DNA of 64,000 nucleotides from assembly GCF_016097555.1 (NCBI RefSeq), contig NC_054708.1, positions 26,675,572 to 26,739,571 of the forward strand, given 5' to 3'. Each line of letters starts with the position of its first letter. Within the stretch, counting starts at the first letter, position 1. Position numbers and translations under genes: made by a program. Below are positions 1-12,117 of this stretch, in pieces. The notes under the pieces are model-generated. The model worked only from the letters and a program-made list of their open reading frames with translations. It made no database searches and was not told where the DNA came from. The DNA is from Gigantopelta aegis (Eukaryota; Mollusca; Gastropoda; Neomphalida; Peltospiridae).

Positions 1-439
1 CCCCCGTGGAAATCCGGACTGACCGGAATGGGCCTCCCGCTTGTTGGGGCGCCGGATTGGCCAGTGGCGTGATGTTCCCCCCTTTGCGAATCCTTTATCC
101 TCCAGGGCTAATTTTAAATAAATAAATAAATTTTATATAATTGTAATAATTAATTATATAATTATATAATATATTTCTTTTGAACTGCCCGATCGAAAAT
201 TTATTTATTTTGCACCTACTAATTATATAGTAAAATAATAGAATGATATAGGTTTTTCTTATATGGTGCTACTATATTTAATATATAATATAAAATATAA
301 GGTAATGGTAGACCCCAAATTGTTTTATTCTTTTGATTTTTTTTAAGTGGTCATTCCACACTATTAAAAATTATCCCCTGCATTTTTCTCCCACACCTCC
401 CACTCCCCCCCCCCCTCCCGCCCCGGAGTCGGTCACTGG

Positions 440-520
440 CTAAGCCAGATGCTGAATCCGGGGCGGGCGTGCCTGAACCTTAGTGGATAGGGGCACGTAA
501 AAGGAGTTGCCCATTGCCCA
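440..520 (+). repeat. Short dispersed repeat fragment (CCTTAGTGGATA type)
   Basis: The stretch with CCTTAGTGGATA followed by GGGCACGT resembles pieces near 31868-31920, 42786-42835 (reverse) and 44683-44797 (reverse), which carry CCTTAGTGGTATATG and a GCACGTTAAACTAG-like end. It lies just before the first coding exon of tetraspanin gene 1. The rest of 1-547 is AT-rich and shows no gene. Confidence 0.4.
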
Positions 521-547
521 GACGTGGAATTGTTACCGGTGGACAAC

Positions 548-3500
548 ATGTGTGGAAAGGGACTCGCCAAATGTTTTCTAATAACCTTTAGTGCCTTTTT
601 CTTAGTAAGTAAACTATAATTTTATTATTATGTAATAACAAACAAAAACATTTCATATATGTTAATATGCACAATTTGTTTGTTGAAATATTTTAAATGA
701 AATTCTAATACAACTGGCATATAGAAAGCTTTTTTTTCTATTTGTTATTATTATTATTATTATTTTTTTTTTTGTTGTTGTTGTTAAATCGGATGATTTA
801 TGTACGCTGTTATGGGCAACCCGAATTTACCACTATGACAAAACTAGGTAACCAAAATATCATATAATAATATGTCAAAATAAACCATAAACTGTCCTTT
901 AAATACATTAGTTACAATGAACAGGACCATACAAAACTATTTCAATATATTTCGTTTCTTACATTATATGGCTTCTACGGGTGTGTTGACAACAGTTGAA
1001 CTGAATTTGTAGCCAGTTAAAAAGGTTTTCGACAAATACAATATTTTACGTATTTAAATTACAATTTATTTACTTTTTTCTTGCTTCTAGAATATGGATA
1101 TCTCTATTACCAATGCCACGATTGGTACACCAAATGCCGTGGTATGTGCTATCCCGTCTCTGGGATGGTGCATATAAAAGATCCCTTGCTACCAATGAAT
1201 TAATGTAGCGGGTTTCCTCTCTGTGACTGTCAAAATTACCATATGTTTGACATGCAACAGCCGATGATTAATAAATCAATGTACTCTAGTAGTGTCGTTA
1301 AACAAAACAAACTATTACCAATGCGTTTCTGGACATCGTAATGTTTTTTACTATCTCAATATTGATTTGTGTCTCAAATAATTTCGTACGAACAAATTTA
1401 TTATTTTTTCCAACGGCCAAACAAAATTTTACGGTCATTATAAATGTATTTATCCGTATAATGTTTAATATTTAAAACCTGTTAATGTAAGATAATGTTT
1501 TTAAAAACAGGATGTGTGTTTATTTTGTTTAGAGGAACAAACGGAAAGTTATGATAGAGCTATTAATACCACTAGTCCTGCCACTGGTGATCAATGTGAC
1601 AGTGTTTGTTGTCAAAGCATTTAGTTCCATCTGGGCAATAAATGCATGCAATTTTATTTCATCTGGTATCACTGTTTCAAGTAGCTTTGTGCTTCAAACA
1701 TGTATGGGGTACCTGTAAAACTATAATTTTGTGTAAAAACGTCCGGTTATATCGAACACGAGCCATGAAAGGTTCCACTTTCTTCAGTTAATACTTTGAG
1801 GGAGAGGTTGTAGTACTGATATTTATGGGTCATAGTTTGGTTGATATATTGTGTTTTTAACCAAATATATGTACGTTAACATTGTCGCCTATGTGATTTT
1901 ATTTGGGCTAGTGCAACATTTAGCTTGTGCCGCCAGTTAAAATACTCAACCCAGGCGGTGTAACCTTTAACATACTAGTATGCTACAACCCGGAACCGCG
2001 CAAACAGGCAGATACCTGGAAAATAGCACAGATGTTGCTATAAATAATAAAAACATTTGGTACTATATAGTAGTAAATATGTTCACAAGAAATAAGATTA
2101 ATACCATAGACACTAGTGATGTTTCAATTATCGATTATAATCGAAAATTGATCGGTTTGGTTCTACCTATGTCATGATCGATTATAAAAATCCATAATTT
2201 ATTGTATGGGAAAATGTTAACTGCAAATGTACACCTCCCCCCCCCACACACACACACACACACTGAAGTAAATATGTTGTGTTTGTGGTTTGTTTCCATA
2301 TGTGCATAAAGAAGAAACTAATTAAATGGTTATTAAAGGTAAAAAATGTTATTTATAGAGTATATCCCAATGAACACGACAATTCTTAAAAGGTTTGTTT
2401 TGTTTAACGACACCACTAGAGCACATTGATCAATGACAATAGATGCATGAGGTGTGCTTATAATTCAAATCCTTCTCAGGTTCATATAATTCTAATTGGC
2501 TTTAACTAAATAAAGAAAATTCACGAGTAGAAATTTAAACCAAATAACCAGACATTAAACATATTTGGTGATCAAACTATAGCAATGCAGTATAAACATT
2601 TAATGTTTTGTGATTCATGACAGCCACGTATGCAGAAGCAGAAGCCATCTCGTTAAAAATCCACAAGCGTCTGAGACCGGGGGGATGAGGTTGGGGGGGG
2701 GGGGGGGAGGTAAACAAGTTCAGGTAAAATTAGCTGACCTGAAAAAAGAAAGAAAGAAAGAAATGTTTTATTTAACGACGCACCCAATACATTCCATTCA
2801 CGGTTATATGACGTCAGACATGGTTAAGGACCACACAGATTTTTTAGAGGAAACCCGCTGTCGCCACTACATGAGCTACTCTTTCCGATCAGCAGCAAGG
2901 GATCTTTTATTTGCGCTTCCCACAGGTAGGATAGCACAAACCATGGCCTTTGTTGAACCAGTTATGGATCACTGGTCGGTGCAAGTGGTTTACACCTACC
3001 CATATTCCACCTGTTGCGGAATGCCACTTACTCGGGGTTTGGAGTCGGTATCTGGATTAAAAATCCCATGCCTCGACTGGGATCCGAACCCAGTACCTAT
3101 CAGCCTGTAGACCGATGGCCTAACTACGACGCCACCGAGGCCGGTCTGACCTGAACACTTTCCACCATGTATTTTCATTATTCTGGGGCAGGGCGTAGCC
3201 CAGTAGTAAAGCTCTAGCTTGTTGCGCGATCGGTCTGGAATCGATCCCCGTCGGTGGGGCCCATTGGGCTATTTCTCTTTCCAGGCAGTGCACCATGACT
3301 GGTATATGAAAGGCCGCGGTATGTGCTATCCTGTATGTGGGATGGTGCATATAAAAAATCCCATGCTACTAAGGAAACGTAGCGGGTTTCCTCTCTAAGA
3401 CAATATGTCAAAATTACCAAATGTTTGACATCCAATAGCCGATGATTAATAAACCAATGTGCTTTTTGGTGTCTTTAAACAAACCAAACGTTTTTCATTA

Positions 3501-6500
3501 TTCTACTCACAACAGTTGTAATCCGTGTAGAACCGTATATATCAGTTTGATACTTAATTTAAAATGAATTACATGTTGTTATCTAGATTCGGGCAGTTTC
3601 ATTGAATTCGGGAAAAAATCAGCCTTCCCACTTCCAAAATAGAAGACTGTATGCCTATGCAAAAATCTCAATATATACCAATGAATTAACTCAGTCTGCA
3701 TATACTTGCGTTATCAATTGTTAGCCTACATTATGTAATGTATGAATACATTTTTTTTAAAACCCTAATGTTTTCGGTTTAATAGTGGCTACATTGAACA
3801 CCATACTGACTTTCGTGTTATAAACCTTCCCAGCATTTTAGATAATTAATTTCTATGATTAGAAACAAAAAGGATAATCCTTGGTTTACAGTCAAGCAAA
3901 TTATATTCAAAACAAATTGACGGCAGTGTTGGGGTGGAGGCCGGGGTCCTTGACATTCCTATGATGTAGTTCTTGTCAATTCTAATAAATGGCTTAAATG
4001 GAAAATATATATTTATAAGTAAACATTAAAAGTAATATTCTAGATTTAATGTGATGTAAGATGAATTCAAAACATAATTTCGGTTCACTACAATTGGATT
4101 AAAATTAGCTCTACTGGGTTTGCTGAAAGGTCAACTGGGCACGAGCTCCAACGGGCTGCTGTTAGATCCACATGTAATAGTGAAGCTACTTTTAATTAGA
4201 TCGGGTTCAGTATTAACAACCATCGTGGATTCCTGTTGCGTAATCCCACACAAACCTAGTAGGCCTATATGGTTTAATAGATTCTTTAATTCCCAAAACC
4301 CGTTAAAAACATAAACTGATGACAGTATTGGCGGCGATCTTGGACTGTCCATAATGTAATCGTAACCAGTCTAGTAAATGATTTAAATAGATTACTTAAT
4401 CCCCAAAACCTATCTCTATAGAAACCAAACTAATCATCTTAGGTTTCATGTCATTGGAATTATAGCTAATGAAATAACAGTAATTTTGGACGCCATCTTG
4501 ATTTTCTCATATCCTCTCAACCAGGGTTGGGGGGGGGGGGGGGGGGGACGAGGCACTTCAGGTTCGGGGCCCTCAACATAGAAATTAAATTACATGACAA
4601 ATAAAAAATGAACTAATTTTATAATTATTAATTTTTTTATAAAGGAAGTCCTTAGCCTGGAAGGCCCCTCTGGCAGGGAGGCCCGGGGCAATTTCCCCCT
4701 TATAAATCCGGCACCGCTCTCAACGATGACCGTGGTTCATTAAACAGATTTTGAAAAAGAACGCTCTTGGCTACTTATTGTACTAATTATTTTAAAACGT
4801 ATCCAACTCGCTTTCAATCGTTGGATATACTTTTAAACAAATCGTTGTACGGTAATTGGAATCTAACAGCCACGCACGTAATATTTTTAGTATATTCTTT
4901 CATACTCACGTCACGCATGCAATATACTTTCATAATAATCATTTTACCACCCATATTATATGCCACTCCGTCCCCAAACTATTCACCAGTCTATCACATT
5001 CATATTTTGTTGTTTATTTTACAGATATTTGGTGGAATATGTCTTGGTGTTGGCATCTGGGTCAAGGTGGATAATACCTACCTCATTTACCTGACTCGCA
5101 TTTCGAATGACGTCACCAATCTGAGCGCCTTGAATCTGCCCTCCCTTATAGAATCTGCTGCCTGGGTTCTCATAGCTGGTGGAGCCGGAATCTTTGTCGT
5201 GGCCTTCTTGGGATTTTGTGGAGCCATCAAGGAGATCAAATGTTGTCTTTATTTGGTAAGGAGGTAACCAAAGGTTGATGCAGACTTGAGCGGATCTCAA
5301 TTATTATTTTATACTTTTGTTTTCTTTTCTTTTTTTAATGTATTTATTTATTTTACAGCCCCCTTTTCTTTGTCTCCTTTCAATTCTATCTTATTTCTTC
5401 CATCTGGCAGCTATCTTTCAACTTCTTTTGCTTTCCATCTCCACATCCTAGTCCTTGTCTCTCCAATCGCGACAGGTGCTTGTCCATGCTACACATCTGC
5501 TTTTTGTCATCAGTGTTAACTGTGGGCTCGAACGGCGTCGGGCAGTGCCACTCTGCCTCACGGTTGCACGACTTCGTACATTCGCTGGTCTCTGTTACCT
5601 ACAAGACCGGCCTCGGTGGCGTCGTTGTTAGGCCATCGGTCTACAGGCTGGTAGGTACTGGGTTCGGATCCCAGTCGAGGAATGGGATTTTAAATCCAGA
5701 TACCGACTCCAAACCCTGAGTGAGTGCTCTGCAAGGCTCAGTGGGTAGGTGTAAACCACTTGCACCGACCAGTGATCCATAACTGGTTCAACAAAGACCA
5801 TGGTTTGTGCTGTCCTGCCTGTGGGAAGCGCAAATAAAAGATCCCTTGCTGCCTGTCATAAAAGAGTAGCCTATGTGGCGACAGCGGGTTTCCTCTAAAA
5901 AACCAGTGTCAGAATGACCATATATTTGACGTCCAATAGCCGATGATATGATACAAAATCAATGTGCTCTAGTGGCGTCGTTAAATAAAACAAACTTTAC
6001 TGTTACCTACGAAAGCGGGGTGCGACCGTGCCCGGTGACAAAACCACTTCGGGGTGTTCAGTGGTTACTTATGGCATTGTTAAGAGGCACGTGTAACCAC
6101 CTACTATCCTCTCTGCTGCCTGCGGTGTCATTTAAATAACGCTGTGGGTCAGACCAATCTAATTAAAATTAGCTCCACTATTACACGTGGGTCTAACACC
6201 AGCCAGTTGGAGCTCATGTCCACCAATCAAAACCTTACTTGCAGAATCCTGCCAGTGATTTAAAAATAATTTGAAAACATTCCGAATTATCCTGAGGGTA
6301 TACATGTTTCGTGTGAATTACGAATGCCTTAAAACATGTTTTATTTTATAAAATAAATAATTTGTAATGTAAAACTGAAGACTGATAACCCACCCTGTAC
6401 GTATTGGTATGGTTCGCTGTACTGCGGCCACTAAAATAGACTCGCCCGATATTTTTAGAATTTGTATGCTCCCAAATAACGTTATAAAAGGCGAAGTGTG

Positions 6501-9500
6501 ATTGGTCAATATTGATTCACTAATATCAAAACCTATGCTAGCTCAGCCATTTACCTTTCGACTGACCGTTCAAAATTGCGCCAAAATTCCTCAGTCAAAA
6601 CTGCGCACCACTTTTCTCTTTGGCATTAACGGCTCCATTCAAAATTCCATAGCACCACCACCACCCCCACCCGCCTGCTACCGATTCGATCGGGCTGCTG
6701 GTGCTCCCTTGCACCTGCCAGTGCAGGCGGTCCCGCCTTCCCCCTCCCCCCACCTTTCCTGTCGTGCGCTACAACAGCTTGTTCTGAATGTGCACGTAAA
6801 ACCCTATGACCTGACCTGACCTGGTCAATATTTAAATTATTATTTACAGACGAAATGTTACCTGGACACTGGGGACTACGCAGTGTTGTTAGTTTTAAAT
6901 CACTCGAAGGATTCACACATGCGCGTTTCTATGTTTCAGATTTTTTTGTCATTACATGAAAATATGTTTCTGAAATTGTTACAATAGTCTTGACAAAGAG
7001 TTTGATTTTTTTTTTTTTAAATCTAAACTCATTGCACCTGTTTTCTATGCTCAGTGACAGCACTTGATATCAATACAGAGGCGCAACATGTTCGAACCAG
7101 TAAATAGTTTATAGAACATAAATTTTCTAATAAACGTATTCTTAATTAAAACAAAGTAGACAGTGACTTGCATGGATGGTGTATACTTTTTACTTCAGTA
7201 GGAGAAAAAAGAATGAGTAAAACATTCTGCAGTGGAACATACAATAAAAATCCCACCCTCAAAAACAAAATAAAACTAAAACATATTTAATTTATGACCT
7301 AGTTGATGTGGCATGCAAGTCATGTGACACGCATAGAATGTTAATTCATTTTACTCCATTTAAGTCTAGTGGTCCCGATATTGGTAATTATGAGGAATAC
7401 TTTTTTTTTAACTTAGTCCTTTTGCATGAACATGGAACAGATAAACTTCTGAGCCCAGTTGTTCAAACTTAGTTAACTTTAACCATGGATTAGCTTAATA
7501 GTTTTCTTTTATTTTTTGTGTGTGCAGAATTACAAAATAAACTTTAGATTAGATTACCTTTGCTTGTTCTAAAGCAGCTTTCAACATTATGTTTTCAGTT
7601 ATTATTTGCAATGTTTTGGTCCTTGATATTGAAAATGTCTGTTAACCACTGGTTAAGCCATCTAGCGTTTCAACAACTGGCCCCTGGTATTTATCATATA
7701 GTACGATACCATATATTATTACATCCTTGATTTTCGTTTCAGTATGTTCTTCTGGTATTCATCATACTTGGCGTGCAGATAGCTGCTGTTGCTTTGGCAG
7801 TGGTATACAGTACCCAGGTATGTTATTTGTATTACTTACGCCCTCTACCAGCCACCAGTGAAAGTGTTTTTATACTCCCGCCTTTGACAGGTCGACCCGT
7901 ATTATGGTATGGTGTAGACCGTACGTTAATCTGTAAACTTTTCGGAGCATATATTCTTCTTCTTATCAATTCATAGGATCATCAAACATATTGCATGCAA
8001 GTACAATTTGGGATGCTGGTATGTCGCGTACCATAACTAGGTCACCGCATCCCATTTTATGCATTACTGTACATTAAATAAAATCCTTGTCTGGGCCTTA
8101 TCTTTGTTATGAATTTATATAGGATCATCAAACCTTTCATGAAAGTACAACATGGGATGTGGTGTGTCGCGTGCGATAATTAGGTCACTGTTACCTATTT
8201 TTCATACATCACTGCACATTAAAGGAAATCCTTGTCCGAGCCATGTCTTCCTTATAAATTCATATAGAATCATCAAACCTTGCATGCGAGTACAACTTGA
8301 GATGACGGTGTGTCGCGTATCATAAGTAGGTCACCACATCCCACTTTTCACGCATAAAGGAATCCTTGTCTGGACCTTATCTTTCTTATGAATTCATATA
8401 TGATCATCAAACCTTGCATGCAAGTATATCTTGGGATGATGGTGTGTCGCGTATCACAGCTAGGTCACCGCATCCCACTTTCCACGCATTGTACATTAAA
8501 GGAAATCCTTGCCTGGGACATATCTTCATTATCAATTGATATAGGATCGTCAAACCTTGCATGCAAGTACAACTTGGGATGGTGGTGTGTTGCGTACTAT
8601 AACTAGGTCACCGTGGCCTACTTTTGGCGGTCATATCATGTACCTCACTTGTATTCGTTTGTTAACAAGTTCAGTTTGGCTTGAAGTAAAAAGAAAAGGT
8701 AAAGTGTTCCAGAAATAACAAAAATGTTCTATTATTATATGCAATTTGTAAAAACATTGGTCGGTATACATGTGTATAAATAAATGGAAATACATACTTA
8801 TAGATATTAGTTGTGGAAAATGTTGTCTGCTCCATGGCGAACGGAATTATGGCGATTGTGCAATATATTCCTTACATCACCATTACTTGGTGGCAATACA
8901 CCATGCAATGATATCATCGTCTGAAAAAAAAATGCGATGGCTTGAAAAATGTGACCTCTGGATTCCGATATGGAATTCCTAAATCATCGCACGTCGCACA
9001 CGAAAGGGGCCATACATGGGAGTAAAATGAAACTATGATTACAGTAAAATTCGAGTGTATTTAAAACCCAACAGATCCATGCTGAAATACTCTATGCTCT
9101 CTTTCTATCAAGAATGTTTTGTTATTAGTTTCAGAGTTATGCACAGACATATCTGACAGCATCGCTGTCAGGAAAGTATGTGGGACCATATGACACCTCC
9201 AATGCAGTATCGCTGGCCTGGGATATCGCCCACATAAAGGTAAAGATATGATCTAATATACGATATATCAAATATATTATATTATACATCATATATAATA
9301 ACATATATCATGATACCATACCATATTACCTAATATATGATACTTCCGGAGATGTTTCTGCCACTAAAGCTTATTTCTATAATGTTTTTTCTCCTAGCTG
9401 TCTTGCTGTGGCGTTGACGGGCCCAACGATTTCTCCACATTCAGTACGTGGAACACGACGTGGGTGAACCCGAACACCAACGCACTGGGCACCGCAACCA

Positions 9501-12117
9501 TCCCGGCCACGTGCTGCCTCTCCACCTCCAGCGCCTCCTTCCCACTGCAGCCAACCACGTTTTTTAATGCCGTCGTAGACCCGGCATGTCCCGTAACGAA
9601 GGGAAGCAGTCAGACAGTTGTAAGTGACAAAAACACCATATATCTGCTAAAACAATCCAGTCCGGGGGGGGGGGGGGGTTGATATTAAAGTCGACACCTG
9701 CGCCCATGACAGGCGTACGCTACTACAGCTTGCTCTGACTGTACACGTTAACACCTATGACCTGACCTGACCTGCTAAAACATCATAACTGGCTATAAAA
9801 GCAGATTCCTATAAAAAAAAAATCTGTAATATGCTGCAGATCACCTTAATATTGAAACCTTTAAACAGTTAGGGTTGGGAATTTATCATCGATCATTGGT
9901 TATAACCGGTTTGCTCCAGGCGACTAACTTTCGATTATATGACTGGTTATACTCATAATGGTAGATAAATCAAAATTTTCGTAATCAACCTGATTTGTTT
10001 TGCATGGTAGTTATCAAGGGAGTGTACTTCCTTAAAATAGCAGTCATTTAGCCCTCATAATGTTGTTGTATTGTTCACAGAATATATTTGACATACACAT
10101 TGTATTGAAATGCATGCAAAAATGTATGGTGGTGTTGCTGCCTTGGAGTGGTTGTGGATTAAGTCTTCTTTGTCACCCCAAAGCTTGACGACAACTAGTA
10201 TTGTAATCTGTTTATTAAGCTACTCAACGTAGCAAAAAGGATTAGTGGTATAATTTAATCATAGGGTTAATCTCAAATCTATTACGAAATTTTTTAGTGG
10301 TGAGTCGAGTAGGAAATACATTATATTCCGTGCCTTACTTGGCAACTGATCATCATTATTTTGCGAGTTCCCTGTTGATTCCGTCCGAAGGGTCTATGGC
10401 TTTGTCTGGCTATGTCTCACGTATAGTTTTGTGGACTTTTGTTTCACAACGTCTCAAAAGGGGACTTTAGGTTTTGTCTCCATCTGTCCGTCTGTCTGTC
10501 TGTCCCACATACGGTTTCATGATATTTTTTCTCTCGCAGTGTCTCAAGATAATGAGTTGAAGTTTCATGGGGATATGCCCAATTTTGACAGATATGGCCT
10601 TGAACTTACAAGATATTACAACCGTCCCGCAGATGGTTTTCCAGACTTTGCCCCCCCCCCCCCTCCCCCAATGCCTGAAGATACTGTGCTGAAATTTTAT
10701 GTATAGCTTATCACGTAGTAACAGATTAAGTTTGACTTCTATGGGGATTTACAGTTATGCCCTTGGACATAATCGTTCTGTATATGTTTTTTCAGACTTC
10801 CATTCCAGAATTTTCTTTGCAATGCGTCAAGATATTGAGCTGAAGTTTTTAATATATATTTTTCATGTAGAGTAGGGTTTTGACCTTTTTTAAGAGTTAT
10901 AAATATATATATATATATATTACACTAGCTGTCATCCTCTCAAACATTTTATATTCATAAATTACATTTCCATGAAAATGTGTTGGGCTTGGTATTGCTT
11001 TAGCAGTTGTCTCGATCTTTATTTAATATATTTATTTATGCATTCATTCATTCCTAAATTCATTTATTTATTTTATAAAATTAATGTTCACACAATAAGT
11101 ATTGAAATTTCATTAAATATTCACCGGTTTAAATTTCAGGGTTGCTATAATGCGCTGAAAACATTATTCTCCAAGTATTTCTACGTGATTATTGGAATTG
11201 GTGCAGCTGTTGTTGTCTGTGAGGTAGGTGCAATATAAACTAAATATTTTTTTTTATATATGACCAGTACCGGTGAGCACAAGTATGTACAGTGCACATC
11301 TGCTAGGAATCTAGGTGTATGGGAGGAGCGATCTAAAGCAGTTGTCACACTTTTATGACTTGGAGAATTAAACATTTTGGTGGTGGGTGGGAGGGGGGGG
11401 GGGGGGGGGGGGGTATTGGGCATTTTTCTTTAGTTATTTTTGAGATCATGTTTTAATATTCGAGGTGGGTACTGTGTACATGTGTTTGGTTTGTCTAACT
11501 TTTGGGTTATTTTATGCTACATAGAATGTTTATACAGAAATCAAGGTATCTTCAAACATAAATTGATGCCAACTTCCTTTTGATACCCCCACAAGGTACT
11601 GGTTATGCACTTCCATTTGAAAGGTAAATTAATATTTATAATGTAGCAGGCTTGCTTTGAAGAATGTGTGGCAGATTGTTCATCTTCTTCTTTTAACTTA
11701 TTTTCGTGCTTATATCCAATTAAGGTTCAATCACAGTGTCCTGAGCATACACCTCAGCTATCTCAGCTGTCTGTCCAGGACAGTGGATTTGTGGTTAATT
11801 GTTAGTAAGAGAAAAGGGTGTAGTGGTCTTACACCTACCCACTGAGTCATTAAAACTCGCTCTGGATGGGAGCCTGTACCGGGCTGCGAACCCAGTACCT
11901 ACCAGCCTTATGTCCGATGGCTTAACCATGACACCACCGAGGCCTGTAGAATGATCAGATTTTTGACATCCCTATATATAGCTGATGAATAATTAATCAA
12001 ATGTGATCTGGTGGTGTTGTTAAACAAAACCAAAAGTTCTGTATTTATTTCCAGGTATTGGGCATCGTTTCTGCTTGCTGCATCGCCAAGAAAAAGAATG
12101 AGATTGAGTCAATGTGA
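548..12117 (+). CDS. Tetraspanin, tandem copy 1 (7 coding exons)
   Basis: Four-pass membrane scaffold protein of the tetraspanin family; these organise partner receptors in plasma or endosomal membranes. Coding exons read from the sequence: 548-604, 5025-5255, 7743-7817, 9135-9239, 9398-9619, 11140-11223, 12055-12117, giving 278 aa. Every intron is phase 0 with GT-AG ends. TM1 is about residues 10-31, TM2 65-87, TM3 93-117 and TM4 243-267. The large extracellular loop carries the hallmark CCG (159-161), a second CC pair (195-196), C220 and C232, six cysteines in all, plus an N-x-T glycosylation site near 175. Cysteines beside the membranes (residues 2, 9 and the ACC near the C-terminus) fit palmitoylation. 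The start is the ATG at 548, followed by a cytoplasmic MCGKGLAK leader. Exon 5 is clearly richer in GC than its surroundings. Family assignment is firm; orthology to a named tetraspanin is not resolved. Confidence 0.93.
1115..1312 (+). repeat. tRNA-type SINE, family A, 5'-truncated
   Basis: Central and 3' parts of the dominant SINE of this window: GCCGTGGTATGTGCTATCCC, then GGGATGGTGCATATAAAAGA, a CAATAGCCGATGATTAATAA-like block and a GTCGTTAAACAAAAC end. The tRNA-like head is absent. It lies in intron 1 of tetraspanin gene 1. Confidence 0.85.
2391..2432 (-). repeat. SINE 3'-tail fragment
   Basis: Only the reverse-oriented tail is present (TTTGTTTTGTTTAACGACAC then CACTAGAGCACATTGAT), matching the 3' end of the A/B SINEs. 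Confidence 0.7.
2755..3147 (-). repeat. tRNA-type SINE, family B head with family A tail
   Basis: On the minus strand this begins with the family B tRNA-like head (GGCCTCGGTGGCGTCGTAGT; B-box-like GGTTCGGATCC) and runs through the B body. Its 3' tail, however, is the family A type (GGTTATATGACGTCAGACAT in + sense, then the AACGACGCACCC end). A GAAA repeat follows the tail. It stands head to head with the family A copy that starts at 3186. Confidence 0.85.
3186..3489 (+). repeat. tRNA-type SINE, family A
   Basis: Near full-length copy: tRNA-like head GGGCGTAGCCCAGTAGTAAA with B-box-like GGAATCGATCC, central domain GGGATGGTGCATATAAAA, tail ending GTCTTTAAACAAACC. Confidence 0.85.
4089..4203. 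mobile_element. Short derivative of the 9-bp-TSD inverted-repeat element
   Basis: Both inverted ends (GGATTAAAATTAGCTCTACT and, reversed, TTTTAATTAGATCGG) are present with almost no interior. The sequence around TGGATCTAACAGCAGCCCGT (reverse here) matches copies at 6155, 43190 and 51678, closest to the 43190 one. No target-site duplication was recognised. Confidence 0.55.
5605..5996 (+). repeat. tRNA-type SINE, family B, full length
   Basis: Complete plus-strand copy: head GGCCTCGGTGGCGTCGTTGT, B-box-like GGTTCGGATCC, body with AACCACTTGCACCGACCAGT, central domain AAATAAAAGATCCCTTGCTG and tail GGCGTCGTTAAATAAAAC. It lies in intron 2 of tetraspanin gene 1. Confidence 0.9.
6155..6905 (+). mobile_element. 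9-bp-TSD inverted-repeat element, right end lost, with internal insertion
   Basis: Starts with the terminal sequence CAATCTAATTAAAATTAGCT and follows, in opposite orientation, the interior of the intact copy at 51678-52266. It is split by a CCTGA-ended element at 6514-6822. The right terminal repeat is only partly present (TTTTAAATCACT) and then diverges. It carries no gene. Confidence 0.75.
6514..6822 (+). mobile_element. CCTGA-tailed short retroelement, 5'-truncated
   Basis: Inserted in the element above with a perfect 10-bp target-site duplication GGTCAATATT (6504-6513 and 6823-6832). The 3' end is a short CCTGA repeat after AACCCTATGACC-type sequence. Compared with the copy at 29129 it lacks the first bases. 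It is non-coding and SINE-like in size, but no clear tRNA head is seen. Confidence 0.8.
7975..8632 (+). repeat. Imperfect tandem repeat, about 143-bp unit
   Basis: Units begin near 7976, 8122, 8267, 8401 and 8544, each with GGATCATCAAACCTTGCATG-like sequence, a GGTGTGTCGCGTA block, TAGGTCACCGCATCCCA and AAAGGAAATCCTTGTCTGG. About 4.5 units. It lies in intron 3 of tetraspanin gene 1. Confidence 0.9.
9694..9774 (+). mobile_element. CCTGA-tailed short retroelement, 3' end only
   Basis: Matches the last 80 bases of the copy at 29129-29481 (CCCATGACAGGCG, then CAGCTTGCTCTGACTGTAC, ending CCTGACCTGACC). It follows a G tract at 9664-9678. Confidence 0.75.
10440..10900 (+). repeat. Degenerate tandem repeat (CTCAAGATA-GAGCTGAA type)
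   Basis: Successive units carry TGTCTCAAGATAATGAGTTG, then GCGTCAAGATATTGAGCTGA, alternating with ATGGCCTTG-like and CATGTAG-like blocks. A related array is at 58480-58780 and a trace at 31380-31450. It ends in a TA microsatellite near 10903-10920. Confidence 0.6.
11685..11946 (-). repeat. tRNA-type SINE, family C
   Basis: Read on the minus strand: head GGCCTCGGTGGTGTCATGGT, then GGTAGGTACTGGGTTCGCAG, a GTGTAAGACCACTACACCC block and a tail GATTGAACCTTAATTGGATA. Related copies are at 46375-46690 and 37270-37500. The matching intron of gene 2 lacks it at this point. Confidence 0.75.
11955..12035 (+). repeat. SINE 3'-tail fragment shared with gene 2 intron 6
   Basis: Tail of a family A SINE (TTTTGACATCCC, then GCTGATGAATAATTAATCAA, ending GTTGTTAAACAAAACC). 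A corresponding fragment sits at 38045-38120, just before the last exon of gene 2, so it predates the duplication. Confidence 0.65.

Noticed and set aside
1980-2177. 65-codon frame in gene 1 intron 1
   Set aside because: AT-rich chance frame without a recognised domain, overlapping a CGATTATAATCG repeat.
2610-3110. 166-codon frame
   Set aside because: Lies almost entirely in a SINE copy on the opposite strand.
3186-3260. tRNA genes suggested by A- and B-box-like sequences
   Set aside because: All occur as heads of SINEs with the same bodies and tails; no separate cloverleaf gene was recognised.
4767-5267. Reading the 166-codon frame through 4767-5024 as coding
   Set aside because: Only the part from 5025 matches tetraspanin and it begins right after a TTTTACAG acceptor; the upstream part is intron.
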